From: an uncultured Azohydromonas sp.
GTDB lineage: Bacteria > Pseudomonadota > Gammaproteobacteria > Burkholderiales > Burkholderiaceae_C
Length of the DNA stretch: 58,150 bases
Direction of reading: 5' to 3'
Assembly: GCF_937926365.1 (NCBI RefSeq)
Contig: NZ_CALAOH010000052.1
Location: 1-58,150, forward strand
Shown: one piece after another, positions 8,632 through 17,495 of the stretch
Numbering within the stretch: the stretch's first letter is position 1
Layout of the letters: each line of letters starts with the position of its first letter
Position numbers and translations under genes: made by a program
Notes under the pieces: model-generated
Databases searched by the model: none
What the model was told of the DNA's origin: nothing
What the model saw: the letters and a program-made list of their open reading frames with translations, nothing else

Positions 8632-9834
8632 ATGAGCGTCCTTTCCGTCAACGCCGGCTCCTCGACGCTGAAGTTCGCCGTCTATCCGCTGCACGACGGC
8701 GAGGTGCAGCCGGCCCTGATGAGCGGCAGCTTCGAGGGGCTGGAGCCCCAGGGGCAGCTGCGGCTGAGCTGGAGCGTGGGCACGCGGCGCCAGCAGCGCG
8801 AGCTCTCCGCCGGCGCCGACCCGTTCGCGCAGGCGCTGGTCAGCTTGAGCGAGCTGCTGGAGACCGAGACCAGCGCCGGCTCCACGCTGCGCATCGAGGC
8901 CGTGGCGCACCGCGTGGTGCACGGCGGCGCGCACTACCGCGAGAGCGTGCTGGTCGATGAGAAGGTACTCAAGGCGCTGGAGCCGCTGTGCCCGCTGGCG
9001 CCGCTGCACCAGCCGCACAACCTGGCGGGCATCCGCAACTTCATGCGCGTGCTGCCCGGGCTGCCGCAGGTGGCCTGCTTCGACACCGCCTTCCACGCCC
9101 AGCTGCCCGAGGTCGAGTACAGCTTCGCGCTGCCCAAGGCGCTGCGCGAGCAGGGCGTGCGCCGCTACGGCTTCCACGGCCTGTCGTACCAGTTCATCCT
9201 GGGCGAGCTGCTGCGCCACGGCGCGCCGGCCCAGGGCCGGCTGTTGATGGCGCACCTGGGCAACGGCGCGAGCCTGTGCGCCGCGCGCGAGGGCCGCAGC
9301 ATCGCCACCACCATGGGCTTCTCCGCGGTGGAGGGCCTGATGATGGGCACGCGCTGCGGCACGCTCGACCCGGGCGTGCTGCTGTACCTGATGGAGCAGG
9401 GCTGGACGCACGACCGCATCCAGAAGCTGCTCTACAAGGAAAGCGGCCTGCTGGGCGTCTCGGGGCTGACGGCCGACATGCGCCGGCTGCACGACAGCGA
9501 CAGCGCGGACGCGCGGCTGGCCATCGACATGTTCGCCTACCACGTGGTGCGCGAGGCCGGTGCGCTCACGGCCTGCCTGGGCGGGCTGGACGTGCTGGCC
9601 TTCAGCGGCGGCATCGGCGAGCACGACGCGCGGCTGCGCGCCGGCGTGGCCGACAAGCTGGCTTACCTGGGCGTGAAGCTGGACGCGCAGGCCAACACCC
9701 GCGCCACGGGCGAGGAAGCCATGGCCATCCACGCCGACGACAGCGCGGTGCAGGTGTGGGTGGTGCCCACCGACGAAGGCCGCGTCGCCGCGCAGGACGC
9801 GGCGCGGCTGGTGGCGCTGCCGGCCAACGGGTGA
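8632..9834 (+). CDS. ackA: Acetate/propionate kinase
   Basis: 400 residues, the normal length. It phosphorylates ADP from acetyl phosphate (or acts in reverse), the energy-yielding end of the Pta-AckA overflow pathway. The N-terminal signature 'VLSVNAGSSTLKFAVY', the middle 'AHLGNGASLCA' and 'GTRCGTLDPGVLLYLM', and the C-terminal 'LAFSGGIGEHDARLR' are standard AckA motifs, including the Arg/Asp of the catalytic region ('MGTRCGTLDPG'). It follows maoC-pta by 4 bases and has GCGATGAGC at its start. It is followed by a palindromic repeat, not a clear terminator. Confidence 0.95.
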   Translation: MSVLSVNAGSSTLKFAVYPLHDGEVQPALMSGSFEGLEPQGQLRLSWSVGTRRQQRELSAGADPFAQALVSLSELLETETSAGSTLRIEAVAHRVVHGGAHYRESVLVDEKVLKALEPLCPLAPLHQPHNLAGIRNFMRVLPGLPQVACFDTAFHAQLPEVEYSFALPKALREQGVRRYGFHGLSYQFILGELLRHGAPAQGRLLMAHLGNGASLCAAREGRSIATTMGFSAVEGLMMGTRCGTLDPGVLLYLMEQGWTHDRIQKLLYKESGLLGVSGLTADMRRLHDSDSADARLAIDMFAYHVVREAGALTACLGGLDVLAFSGGIGEHDARLRAGVADKLAYLGVKLDAQANTRATGEEAMAIHADDSAVQVWVVPTDEGRVAAQDAARLVALPANG

Positions 9835-9936
9835 GCCAGCGCAGCGCTGGCGCCGGGCCCGGGGCCCGGCTTGCGCGGCTCGCCTGCAAGGTTCTTGCAG
9901 CAGCCGAAAGCCGACACGCCGCGCACCCAACTCCAT

Positions 9937-10018
9937 CATGCCCGCGAAGGCGGGCATCCACGCCAGCCGGGATGCCGCCCGGCGTTCGTGGACACCCGCC
10001 TTCGCGGGTGTGACGAAG
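9937..10018. repeat. Interspersed palindromic repeat, copy 2
   Basis: Same family as 332-413. It starts 'CATGCCCGCGAAGGCGGGCA' and ends 'CTTCGCGGGTGTGACGAAG'. It lies between the convergent ackA and ftsH genes, where it could act as a bidirectional transcript-end structure. Confidence 0.75.
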
Positions 10019-10046
10019 TTATTTCAGTGAGCAGGACAAGCGGAGA

Positions 10047-11954
10047 TCAAGCCTCCACCCCCGCCGCCTTCCCCTGCTCCACCTTCACCCCGGCCAGCAC
10101 GAACTCCAGCATCCCGCGGTCCACGGTTTCCTTTTCCAGCAGCAGCTGCGCCAGGGCTTCGAGCCGGGATCGGTGCTCGGTCAACGTGGCGCGGACGCGG
10201 ACGCGCGCCTCCTCCAGCAGCCGCTGCACCTCCGCGTCGATGGCCTCGGCCGTGCGCTCGCTGCACTCGCGCTGTTCCGGCGCGCCCGGCACGCCCAGGA
10301 AGGCGGCGCGCGGCGAGGCCTCCCAGGTCGCCAGCCCCAGCGCCTCGCTCATGCCGTACTGCGTCACCATGTGCCGCGCCATGTCGGTGGCGCGCTGCAG
10401 GTCGTTGGCGGCGCCGGTGGAGATGTCGTTGAAGACCAGTTCCTCCGCCACCCGCCCGCCCAGCAGCACGTCCAGCCGGTCCAGCAGCTCGCTGCGGCGC
10501 AGCAGGTAGCGGTCCTCGGTGGGCGACTGCTGGGTGTAGCCCAGCGCGCCGATGCCGCGCGGGATGATCGACACCTTCGCCACCCGGTCGGCGCTGGCGC
10601 GGTACTCGGCCACCAGCGCATGGCCGGCCTCGTGGTAGGCCACGAAGCGGCGCTCCTCGGGGTTCATGACGCGGTTGCGCTTCTCCAGGCCGGCCACGAT
10701 GCGGTCCAGCGCCTGCTCGAAGTCCTGCATGTCCACCGCGTCCTTGCCCCGGCGCGCGGCGTGCAGCGTGGCCTCGTTGACCAGGTTGGCCAGGTCCGCG
10801 CCGGCGAAGCCGGGGGTGCGCGCGGCCATGGAGTCCAGGTCCACCGCGGGCGCGAGCTTCACGTTCTTCACGTGCACGTCCAGGATCTGGCGCCGGCCCT
10901 TCATGTCGGGCTTGTCGATGGACACGTGCCGGTCGAAGCGCCCCGGGCGCAACAGCGCCGGGTCCAGGATCTCGGGGCGATTGGTGGCGCCCATGATGAT
11001 GACGCCGCGGTTGCTGGTGTCGAAGCCGTCCATCTCCACCAGCAGCTGGTTGAGCGTCTGCTCGTGCTCCTGGTGCCCGCCGCCCATCAGCCCGGGGCTG
11101 CGCGCCCGGCCCAGGGCATCGAGCTCGTCGATGAACACGATGCACGGCGCCTTGGCCGCGGCCTGCTCGAAGAGATCGCGCACGCGCGCGGCGCCCACGC
11201 CCACGAACATCTCCACGAACTCCGAGCCGCTGAGCGAGAGGAAGGGCACGCCGGCCTCGCCCGCCACCGCCTTGGCCAGCAGCGTCTTGCCGGTGCCCGG
11301 CGCGCCCACGATCAGCACGCCCTTGGGGATCTTGCCGCCCAGGCGCCGGTAGCGCTCGGGCGTCCTGAGGAACTCCACCACCTCCATCAACTCGTCGCGC
11401 GCCTCGTCGATGCCCGCGACGTCCTTGAAGGTGACGCCGGTTTCCTGCTGCAGGTAAACCTTGGCCTTGCTCTTGCCGATGGACATCAGCCCGCCCGCGC
11501 CGCCGGGGCCGCCCATGCGTTTCATCAGCAACCACCAGATGCCGAAGAACACCAGCGCCGGCGCCACCCACGACAGCAGCAGCGGCAGCAAGGTGCTGCG
11601 GCGCACGCTGCCGTAGCGCACCTTAGCCGCGTCGAGCTGCGGCACCAGCGTCGGGTCATCGACCAGCACGGTGACGAAGCGCTGTTCGCCGCCGTCGGTC
11701 CGCAGGCGTTCGAGCTTGTCCGGCGGCAGCACCTTCTCCAGCGCGTCGGGCTTGAGCGTGCCCTCGGCCATGCCCTCGGCCAGCACCAGGTCCTGCACGC
11801 CGCCGGCCACGACGGCCTGCTTGAACTCGCTGTAGGAGAGCGTGAGCGTGTGGCGCGCGCCGATGACGTCCTGCAGCAGGCTGATGAGGAACAGGGCGCC
11901 GAGCAGGTACCAGATGGAAAAGGTTTGCTTCTTGTCCAGGACAGGGGTGGGCAT
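10047..11954 (-). CDS. ftsH: ATP-dependent zinc metalloprotease, FtsH family
   Basis: 635 residues. Membrane-anchored AAA+ protease for membrane and regulatory proteins. It has two membrane segments (about residues 12-29 and 121-143) around a periplasmic domain. The AAA module has Walker A 'GAPGTGKT' (217-224), Walker B 'IVFIDELDA' and the second region of homology 'NRPEILDPALLRPGRFD'. The zinc site 'HEAGH' is at 441-445. The usual chromosomal ftsH lies next to rlmE/ftsJ and folP. That context is absent here, so this is probably a second, stress-linked paralogue, consistent with the neighbouring beta-CASP nuclease, CueR and phaC genes. It is divergent from the CueR-type gene. Confidence 0.93.
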   Translation of the reverse strand: MPTPVLDKKQTFSIWYLLGALFLISLLQDVIGARHTLTLSYSEFKQAVVAGGVQDLVLAEGMAEGTLKPDALEKVLPPDKLERLRTDGGEQRFVTVLVDDPTLVPQLDAAKVRYGSVRRSTLLPLLLSWVAPALVFFGIWWLLMKRMGGPGGAGGLMSIGKSKAKVYLQQETGVTFKDVAGIDEARDELMEVVEFLRTPERYRRLGGKIPKGVLIVGAPGTGKTLLAKAVAGEAGVPFLSLSGSEFVEMFVGVGAARVRDLFEQAAAKAPCIVFIDELDALGRARSPGLMGGGHQEHEQTLNQLLVEMDGFDTSNRGVIIMGATNRPEILDPALLRPGRFDRHVSIDKPDMKGRRQILDVHVKNVKLAPAVDLDSMAARTPGFAGADLANLVNEATLHAARRGKDAVDMQDFEQALDRIVAGLEKRNRVMNPEERRFVAYHEAGHALVAEYRASADRVAKVSIIPRGIGALGYTQQSPTEDRYLLRRSELLDRLDVLLGGRVAEELVFNDISTGAANDLQRATDMARHMVTQYGMSEALGLATWEASPRAAFLGVPGAPEQRECSERTAEAIDAEVQRLLEEARVRVRATLTEHRSRLEALAQLLLEKETVDRGMLEFVLAGVKVEQGKAAGVEA

Positions 11955-12220
11955 GGCCGGGCCTCCGGGCGGTGCAGGGACGCGGCCTGATTTTGCAAGC
12001 CGCGCCCGGCAACGGCGGGCGTGGCGGCTTGACCGGCATCAGCCGGCACCGGCGTCATGCCGCCGCGACGCTTGCACGTGGTGTTCCCGCCCGCTGCGTC
12101 AGAGCGCATCGCCGGTTGTCGCAGCTGCGCCGCGTGGCGACGGCGCCTGTATGCGCGGCTGCGCACAATGGCGGCGCATCGGGCCGGCCGCCGCCGGCAC
12201 CGCCGCGACAAGAGGACAGC

Positions 12221-12640
12221 ATGAGCACGAACACCGGCACCGCCACGGCATTCCTGAACATCGGCGAGGCCGCCGCGCGCTCGGGCGTGTCGGCCAAGAT
12301 GGTGAGGCACTACGAATCGCTGGGCCTGCTGCCGCACGTGCGGCGCACCGAGGCCGGCTACCGCCAGTACGGAGAGACCGAGGTCAACACGCTGCGCTTC
12401 ATCCGCCGCGCGCGCGACCTGGGCTTCAGCATGGCCGAGATCGCCGAGCTGCTGCGGCTGTGGCAGAACCGCCGGCGCAGCAGCGCCGAGGTCAAGCGCA
12501 TCGCGCAGGCGCACGTGGCGGACCTGGAGCGGCGCATCGCGGAGATGGCGGCCATGAAGCAGACGCTGCAGCAGCTCGTGAGCTGCTGCCACGGTGACCA
12601 GCGGCCGGAGTGCCCGATCCTGGACGACCTGGGGCAGTGA
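12221..12640 (+). CDS. cueR: MerR-family Cu(I)-responsive regulator, CueR type
   Basis: 139 residues from the ATG after 'AGAGGACAGC'. A MerR-type winged helix at the N-terminus ('LNIGEAAARSGVSAKMVRHYESLGLL') is followed by a long dimerisation helix. The metal loop 'CCHGDQRPECP' has two cysteines (about 123 and 131) eight apart, as in CueR, which binds Cu(I) with two Cys. CueR normally activates copA or cueO by twisting a 19-20 bp promoter spacer. No copper pump is in this window, so the target is elsewhere or is the divergent ftsH. I saw no convincing dyad operator in the ftsH-cueR gap. Call firm for the family, less so for the metal. Confidence 0.85.
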   Translation: MSTNTGTATAFLNIGEAAARSGVSAKMVRHYESLGLLPHVRRTEAGYRQYGETEVNTLRFIRRARDLGFSMAEIAELLRLWQNRRRSSAEVKRIAQAHVADLERRIAEMAAMKQTLQQLVSCCHGDQRPECPILDDLGQ

Positions 12641-12715
12641 GCCGGGTTTACTGGTGCGCCTGCAGCCACTTGTCGAGCTGGGCGATGTCTTGATGCTGGC
12701 CCAGGGCCGGCCGCG

Positions 12716-13183
12716 TCAGGCCTCGTCCGCCACGCCGAACACCGGATAAGCCTCCAGGTACTGCCGGGCGTACTCCAGCTCGCCGCGCGCCTGCGCGTGC
12801 AGGGTCAGCAGCGGCTGCCCCGGCGCCACGCGCTGGCCCAGCTTCACGTGCAGCTCCAGCCCGGCCTCGGCCACGTTGGGCGCGCCGGCCAGCGCGGCCA
12901 GGCGCGCCAGGCGGCGGCTGTCGATGGCCGTGACCACGCCCTCGAAGCGCGCCAGCGCCGGCTCGCGCAGCAGCGCGCGCGGCGGCGCCCGCAGCCCGCC
13001 CTGCGCCTCGCAGATGGCCTGGAACTTCAACCACGCCGCGCCGCGCGCCAGCAGCTGAGCGGCAGCGGCCGCGCCCTCGCCCTGCGGCGCCCGGCCGCAG
13101 AACTCCAGCAGCGCACCGGCCAGCAGCAGCGACTTGTCGCGCAGGTCCGCCGGGGCGGCGGCGCCTTCGAGGGTGCAGCTCAC
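12716..13183 (-). pseudogene. Truncated thymidine phosphorylase family protein (C-terminal third only)
   Basis: 155 codons from a GTG that overlaps the stop of the upstream nuclease gene (GTGA). The product aligns by eye with the C-terminal part of DeoA-type pyrimidine-nucleoside phosphorylases: 'DLRDKSLLLAGALLEF', 'WLKFQAICEAQGGL', 'VVTAIDSRRLARLAALAGAP' and 'LLTLHAQARGELEYARQYLEA' in the right order. Intact enzymes are near 500 residues; the phosphate and pyrimidine binding domains are missing. The reading frame is still clean, so this is either a recent internal deletion or a retained small domain. In related bacteria a beta-CASP nuclease and a full thymidine phosphorylase are neighbours (recollection, not checked), which favours deletion. 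Confidence 0.65.
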
Positions 13184-14538
13184 TCGCCCAGCTCCACCGT
13201 GCGCCCCATCAGCGGCACCGTCGCGGGCCAGCCCAGATCGTGCTCGATGCGCTGGCGCAGCGCGTCGGACGCGGCGGGCTCGCCGTGGGTGATGAACACG
13301 CGCCGCGGCCGCGAGGTGGTGCGCAGCCACTGCAGCAGCTGCGCCGCGTCGGCATGCGCCGAGAGCCCGCCCAGCGACACCACCTCGGCCTTGACCGGCA
13401 CGTCCTGGCCGAACATGCGCAGGCTGCGCTCGCCGGCCTGCAGCCGCGCGCCGCGCGTGCCGCCGGCCTGGTAGCCCACCAGCACCACGGTGTTGCGGTG
13501 GTCGGGCAGCCGCGCCGCGAGGTGGTGCAGCACGCGCCCGCCGGTGGCCATGCCGCTGGCCGAGACCACCACCGAGGGATAGCGCACCGAGGACAGCGCG
13601 CGCGACTCCTGCGGCGTGCGCGCCATGCGCGCCACCGTGCACATGCCCGCGCACTCCTGCGGCGAGAGCCGGTGCTCCTGCGGGTAGTGCTGGTAGAGCG
13701 CCGTCATGTCGATGGCCATGGGGCTGTCCAGGAACACGGGCAGCGCCGGGATGGCGCCCTGCTGCCGCAGGCGGTGGATCATGAGCAGCAGCAGCTGCGC
13801 CCGGCCCACGGCGAAGGCCGGCACCAGCACCGTGCCGCCGCGCGCCGCGGTGCGGGTGACGACCTCGGCCAGCGCGGCCATCGGGTCCTCCGGCGAGTGC
13901 AGCCGGTCGCCGTAGGTGGACTCGATGACGATCCAGTCCGCGCGCGGCGCGCCTTCGGGGGCGCGCATGAGCGGGTCGTCCGGCCGTCCCAGGTCGCCCG
14001 AGAACAGCAGGGTGCGGCCATCGGCCTCCAGCGCCAGCGAGGACGCGCCCAGGATGTGCCCGGCGCGGCGCAGCTCGGCCGTGAGGCCGGGGAGCACCTC
14101 GGTGCGCGTGTGCGGCGGCAACGTCTCGAAGTGGTTGAGCGCGCGTTGCGCGTCGTCCATGGTGTAGAGCGGCTGGGCGGGGTGGTGCTTGGAGGTGTGG
14201 TGGCGGTTGGCGAAGGCCGCATCCTCCTCCTGGATGTGGGCGCAGTCGGGCAGCAGCAGCCGGCACACGTCGGCGGTGGCGGGCGTCGCCAGCACCGGCC
14301 CGGTGAACCCCTGGCGCACCAGCAGCGGCAGCGCGCCGGAGTGGTCCAGGTGGGCGTGGGTGAGCAGCACCGCGTCGATGTCGCGCGCCCGGAAGGGCAG
14401 CGGCTCCCAGTTGAGCTCGCGCAGCGCTTTCCAGCCCTGGAACAGGCCGCAATCGACCAGCAGCTTCCTGCCGCGGTGCTCGACAAGGTACTTGGAGCCG
14501 GTGACGGTGCCGGCGGCGCCGAGGAAGGTGAGCCTCAT
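13180..14538 (-). CDS. Metallo-beta-lactamase/beta-CASP RNase-like nuclease
   Basis: 452 residues. The metallo-beta-lactamase core carries 'THAHLDHSG' (HxHxDH, residues 61-66). Further metal ligands come from 'LRRAGHILGASS' and 'LFSGDLGRPDD'. The beta-CASP domain follows, ending with 'ITHGEPAASDALR', as in CPSF73-like and bacterial RNase J-related enzymes. It probably processes or degrades RNA in the cytoplasm; the exact substrate is unknown. It is translationally coupled to the thymidine phosphorylase stump downstream (GTGA overlap). An FNR-like promoter sits about 180 bases upstream, so low-oxygen induction is likely. Start chosen at the ATG for MRLTFLGAAG, typical of the family. Confidence 0.9.
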   Translation of the reverse strand: MRLTFLGAAGTVTGSKYLVEHRGRKLLVDCGLFQGWKALRELNWEPLPFRARDIDAVLLTHAHLDHSGALPLLVRQGFTGPVLATPATADVCRLLLPDCAHIQEEDAAFANRHHTSKHHPAQPLYTMDDAQRALNHFETLPPHTRTEVLPGLTAELRRAGHILGASSLALEADGRTLLFSGDLGRPDDPLMRAPEGAPRADWIVIESTYGDRLHSPEDPMAALAEVVTRTAARGGTVLVPAFAVGRAQLLLLMIHRLRQQGAIPALPVFLDSPMAIDMTALYQHYPQEHRLSPQECAGMCTVARMARTPQESRALSSVRYPSVVVSASGMATGGRVLHHLAARLPDHRNTVVLVGYQAGGTRGARLQAGERSLRMFGQDVPVKAEVVSLGGLSAHADAAQLLQWLRTTSRPRRVFITHGEPAASDALRQRIEHDLGWPATVPLMGRTVELGE

Positions 14539-14720
14539 GGCTGCCCTCCACGGACCGCAGGCGTGGTGCCTCGCGGGGTGCCGTCAGGCCGGCTGCGCCG
14601 GCCGGCGGCCGGACCGAGGGCGTATTGCATGGCTGCGCCTCCTTGGTTTTGTCCCGCGGCGCCCGGCGGACGGCGGCGACCGTCCGCTCTCCTCTGCGGG
14701 GCCGGGGCTGGCGGAGTCAG

Positions 14721-14761
14721 CTTATAGGGGTGTGCCGGGCGGCGGGCTTGAGCGACATCAA
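14721..14761 (-). promoter_or_regulatory. Class II FNR/ANR-type promoter for the beta-CASP gene
   Basis: On the minus strand, TTGATGTCGCTCAA (14748-14761) matches TTGAT-N4-ATCAA at 9 of 10 positions. After exactly 21 bp comes TATAAG (14721-14726), a 5/6 match to the -10 consensus. This spacing puts the box near -41.5, the classical activating position for FNR. The rest of the 460-bp gap to nadE (14539-14998) shows no gene and no second clear promoter. Confidence 0.6.
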
Positions 14762-14998
14762 GCAGCACGGCAACCGCAGCGCCGCAGGGATGCTCCCGGC
14801 ACATGGGCATGCCGTTCGCTGCGCGCAGCGGTACCGCTCTTGCCGCTGCCGGCCGGCATGCGGCCGGGCCGCCCCACGTCGCCCTGTCGCGGCGCCTGTG
14901 GCGTGCGCGGCGCAGCAGCCCTGCGACGGGCCCCGGGGCAGGCCGCGCCGGCGCCGACAATCGCCACCCACAGAACACATCGAACAGGACCCGTCCCC

Positions 14999-17023
14999 AT
15001 GAGCCAGGACCGCTTCCACAGCCTCTACACCCACGGCTTCGCGCGCGTGGCCGTCTGCGTGCCTAAGCTGAAGCTCGCCGACCCGCGCCACAACGCGCGG
15101 GAGACGCTGTCGCTGCTGCGCGCCGCGCACGAGCAGCGCGCGGTGGTGGCGCTGTTCACGGAGCTGGGGCTGGCGGGCTACACCTGCGACGACCTGTTCC
15201 ACCAGCGCGTGCTGCTGGACGACTGCGAGGCCGCGCTGGCGCAGCTGCTGCGCGACTCCGAGGACCTGCCGATCCTGGGCGTGGTGGGCCTGCCGCTGCG
15301 CGTGGACGACCGGCTCTTCAACTGCGCCGTCGTGTTCCAGCGCGGGCGCCTGCTGGGCGTGGTGCCCAAGACGTACCTGCCCAACTACGGCGAGTTCTAC
15401 GAGGCGCGGCAGTTCAACGCCGGCTTCAACGCCGTCTCCGACGAGGTGACGCTGGCCGGGCAGACGGTGCCCTTCGGCTCGGAGCTGATCTTCCAGGCCG
15501 AGGACCAGCCGCTGCTGAAGCTGCACGTGGAGATCTGCGAGGACGGCTGGGTGCCCATCCCGCCCTCCACCTACGCCGCGCTGGCCGGCGCCACGGTGCT
15601 GCTGAACCTCTCGGCCTCCAACATCACCATCGGCAAGGCCAGCTACCGGCACGAGCTGGTGGGCCTGCACTCGGCGCGCTGCCTGGCGGCCTACCTCTAC
15701 AGCGCCGCGGGCCCGGGCGAGTCCAGTAACGACATGGCCTGGGACGGCCACGGCCTGGTGTACGAGAACGGCACCCTGCTGGCCGAGACCGAGCGCTTCG
15801 CGCAGGACCACCAGCTCATCTATGCGGACCTGGACCTGGAGCGGCTGCTGCACGAGCGCATGCGCATGACCACCTTCGGCCAGACCGCGGGCCGGCACCG
15901 CGACGCGCTGGCCGGCTGGCGCATCGTGAGCTACCGCGCCGAGCTGCCGACGGAGGAGCGGCTGCCGCTGCGGCGCTACGTGCCGCGCATGCCCTACGTG
16001 CCGGCCAACCCGGCGCAGCGCGACGAGCGCTGCCGCGAGGTGTTCAACATCCAGGTGCAGGCGCTGGTGCAGCGGCTGCGCGCCGCGGGCATCACCAAGC
16101 TGGTGATCGGCGTCTCCGGCGGGCTGGACTCCACGCACGCGCTGCTGGTGTGCGCCCGGGCGGTGGACCTGATGGGGCTGCCGCGCTCGAACATCCTGGG
16201 CTACACGATGCCGGGCTTCGCCACCAGCAGCCGCACGCTGGACCAGGCGCTGCGGCTGATGGCGGCCATCGGCTGCTCCTCGCAGCAGATCGACATCCGG
16301 CCGAGCTGCCTGCAGATGCTCAAGGACCTGGGCCACCCGGCGGGCAACGGCGAGCCGGTGTACGACGTGACCTTCGAGAACGTGCAGGCCGGCGAGCGCA
16401 CCAGCCACCTGTTCCGGCTGGCGAACCTGCACGGCGGCATCGTGATCGGCACCGGCGACCTGAGCGAGCTGGCGCTGGGCTGGTGCACTTACGGCGTGGG
16501 CGACCACATGTCGCACTACGGCGTGAACGCCAGCGTGCCCAAGACCCTCATGCAGTACCTGGTGCGCTGGGTGGCCGAAACGGGCCAGGTGGGCGAGGCC
16601 GGCAGCCAGGTGCTGCTGGACATCCTGAACACCGAGATCAGCCCGGAGCTGGTGCCCGGCGGCGCCGAGGGGCAGCAGCCCGCGCAATCCACCGAAAGCG
16701 CCGTAGGCCCCTACGAGCTGCAGGATTTCAACCTCTTCCACCTGCTGCGCTACGGCTACGACCCGTCGAAGATCGCCTTCCTGGCGCACCACGCGTGGGC
16801 CACGGGCGACGACGCCAAATACACGCTGGCCGAGATCTGCAAGCACCTGCAGACCTTCCTGCGGCGCTTCTTCCCCAACCAGTTCAAGCGCACCTGCGTG
16901 CCGAATTCGCCCAAGGTCGGCTCGGGCGGCTCGCTGTCGCCGCGGGGCGATTGGCGGGCGCCTTCCGACGCCTCGTCTGCCGCATGGCTGGCGGAGCTGG
17001 AGAGGAACGTGCCGCAGGCGTGA
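14999..17023 (+). CDS. nadE: Glutamine-dependent NAD(+) synthase
   Basis: 674 residues, the two-domain long form. The N-terminal glutaminase (nitrilase fold) supplies ammonia: Glu near 55 ('FTELGLAGY'), Lys 124 ('VVPKTYLPNYGEFYE') and Cys 180 ('HVEICEDGW') form its catalytic triad. The C-terminal synthetase has the PP-loop 'GVSGGLDST' near residue 371 and 'GTGDLSELALGW'. It converts nicotinic-acid adenine dinucleotide to NAD. ATG chosen because MSQDRFHSLYTHGF begins the nitrilase domain; the longer upstream reading frame is spurious. The final codons overlap the remnant of another gene. Confidence 0.95.
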   Translation: MSQDRFHSLYTHGFARVAVCVPKLKLADPRHNARETLSLLRAAHEQRAVVALFTELGLAGYTCDDLFHQRVLLDDCEAALAQLLRDSEDLPILGVVGLPLRVDDRLFNCAVVFQRGRLLGVVPKTYLPNYGEFYEARQFNAGFNAVSDEVTLAGQTVPFGSELIFQAEDQPLLKLHVEICEDGWVPIPPSTYAALAGATVLLNLSASNITIGKASYRHELVGLHSARCLAAYLYSAAGPGESSNDMAWDGHGLVYENGTLLAETERFAQDHQLIYADLDLERLLHERMRMTTFGQTAGRHRDALAGWRIVSYRAELPTEERLPLRRYVPRMPYVPANPAQRDERCREVFNIQVQALVQRLRAAGITKLVIGVSGGLDSTHALLVCARAVDLMGLPRSNILGYTMPGFATSSRTLDQALRLMAAIGCSSQQIDIRPSCLQMLKDLGHPAGNGEPVYDVTFENVQAGERTSHLFRLANLHGGIVIGTGDLSELALGWCTYGVGDHMSHYGVNASVPKTLMQYLVRWVAETGQVGEAGSQVLLDILNTEISPELVPGGAEGQQPAQSTESAVGPYELQDFNLFHLLRYGYDPSKIAFLAHHAWATGDDAKYTLAEICKHLQTFLRRFFPNQFKRTCVPNSPKVGSGGSLSPRGDWRAPSDASSAAWLAELERNVPQA

Positions 17024-17157
17024 ACCGCGTGGCGGTGCAGGCCCAGGCCACCCTGGCCGAGGCCAACGAGGCCGACGTGGTGCTGGTGGGCAGCGGCATG
17101 GAAACCCGCGAATTCGCCAGCGACCCGGCGCTCATCGGCGGCCTGAAAACGGACAGG
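17020..17157 (+). pseudogene. DJ-1/PfpI-like gene remnant
   Basis: A stretch of about 45 codons right at the nadE stop reads 'EADVVLVGSGMETREFASDPALIGGL', resembling the central part of DJ-1/PfpI proteins (isonitrile hydratase-like), where 'D-V-hydrophobic-x-GSG' precedes the nucleophile elbow. The N-terminal part and the catalytic cysteine region are absent, and the frame then runs into non-coding sequence. It looks like a leftover of a deletion that fused nadE's end to this fragment. Similarity judged by eye only. Confidence 0.4.
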
Positions 17158-17222
17158 AACCACCCGGTTTCGGACATCCGTGAAGTGCTTCACAGCCGCA
17201 TCGCCGCCTCCCATGAGCCAAT

Positions 17223-17263
17223 GAAACCTTCGCGGTGCCAGGGAGGTTTCGCGGGGTTTTTCC
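17223..17263 (+). terminator. Probable intrinsic terminator
   Basis: The inverted repeat GAAACCT/AGGTTTC (loop 14) is followed by GCGGGGTTTTTCC. The stem is short, so it is moderate. It would end nadE transcripts. Confidence 0.4.
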
Positions 17264-17461
17264 TCATGATTGGAAAGGCAGTCTCCACATGCCCGCATAA
17301 AGTCTCTCGGGGTTCGGCCGTGGTTTTCAGAAACCACGACAAAGCACACGGGGAGCATTTGGAAAGCGACAAGAACAGGGCATCCATAGTCAGATGAAAG
17401 GCCAGCCCCACGTGATCAGCATCACCAAGCGCTGAGCCTGAGCCGGGTTCGACCCGGATGT

Positions 17462-17495
17462 GGCGGCTTTCCACGAAAGCCGCCGCTTTTGTTTT
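17462..17495 (+). terminator. Strong intrinsic terminator
   Basis: A perfect 9-bp stem GGCGGCTTT-CCACG-AAAGCCGCC is followed by GCTTTTGTTTT: a GC-rich hairpin with a U-tract, the classical Rho-independent form. Confidence 0.8.

Noticed and set aside
12029..12042. FNR-like box TTGACCGGCATCAG between ftsH and cueR
   Set aside because: Only 8 of 10 positions match and no -10 element lies at the right distance on either strand.
12641..12715. Short minus-strand end 'GQHQDIAQLDKWLQAHQ' after the thymidine phosphorylase stump
   Set aside because: It could be the tail of a lost gene, but about 20 residues give no family likeness.
17446..17460. tRNA or tmRNA T-arm-like sequence GGGTTCGACCC
   Set aside because: The flanking bases do not form the 5-bp T-stem and no acceptor or anticodon arm is present; it is followed by an ordinary terminator.
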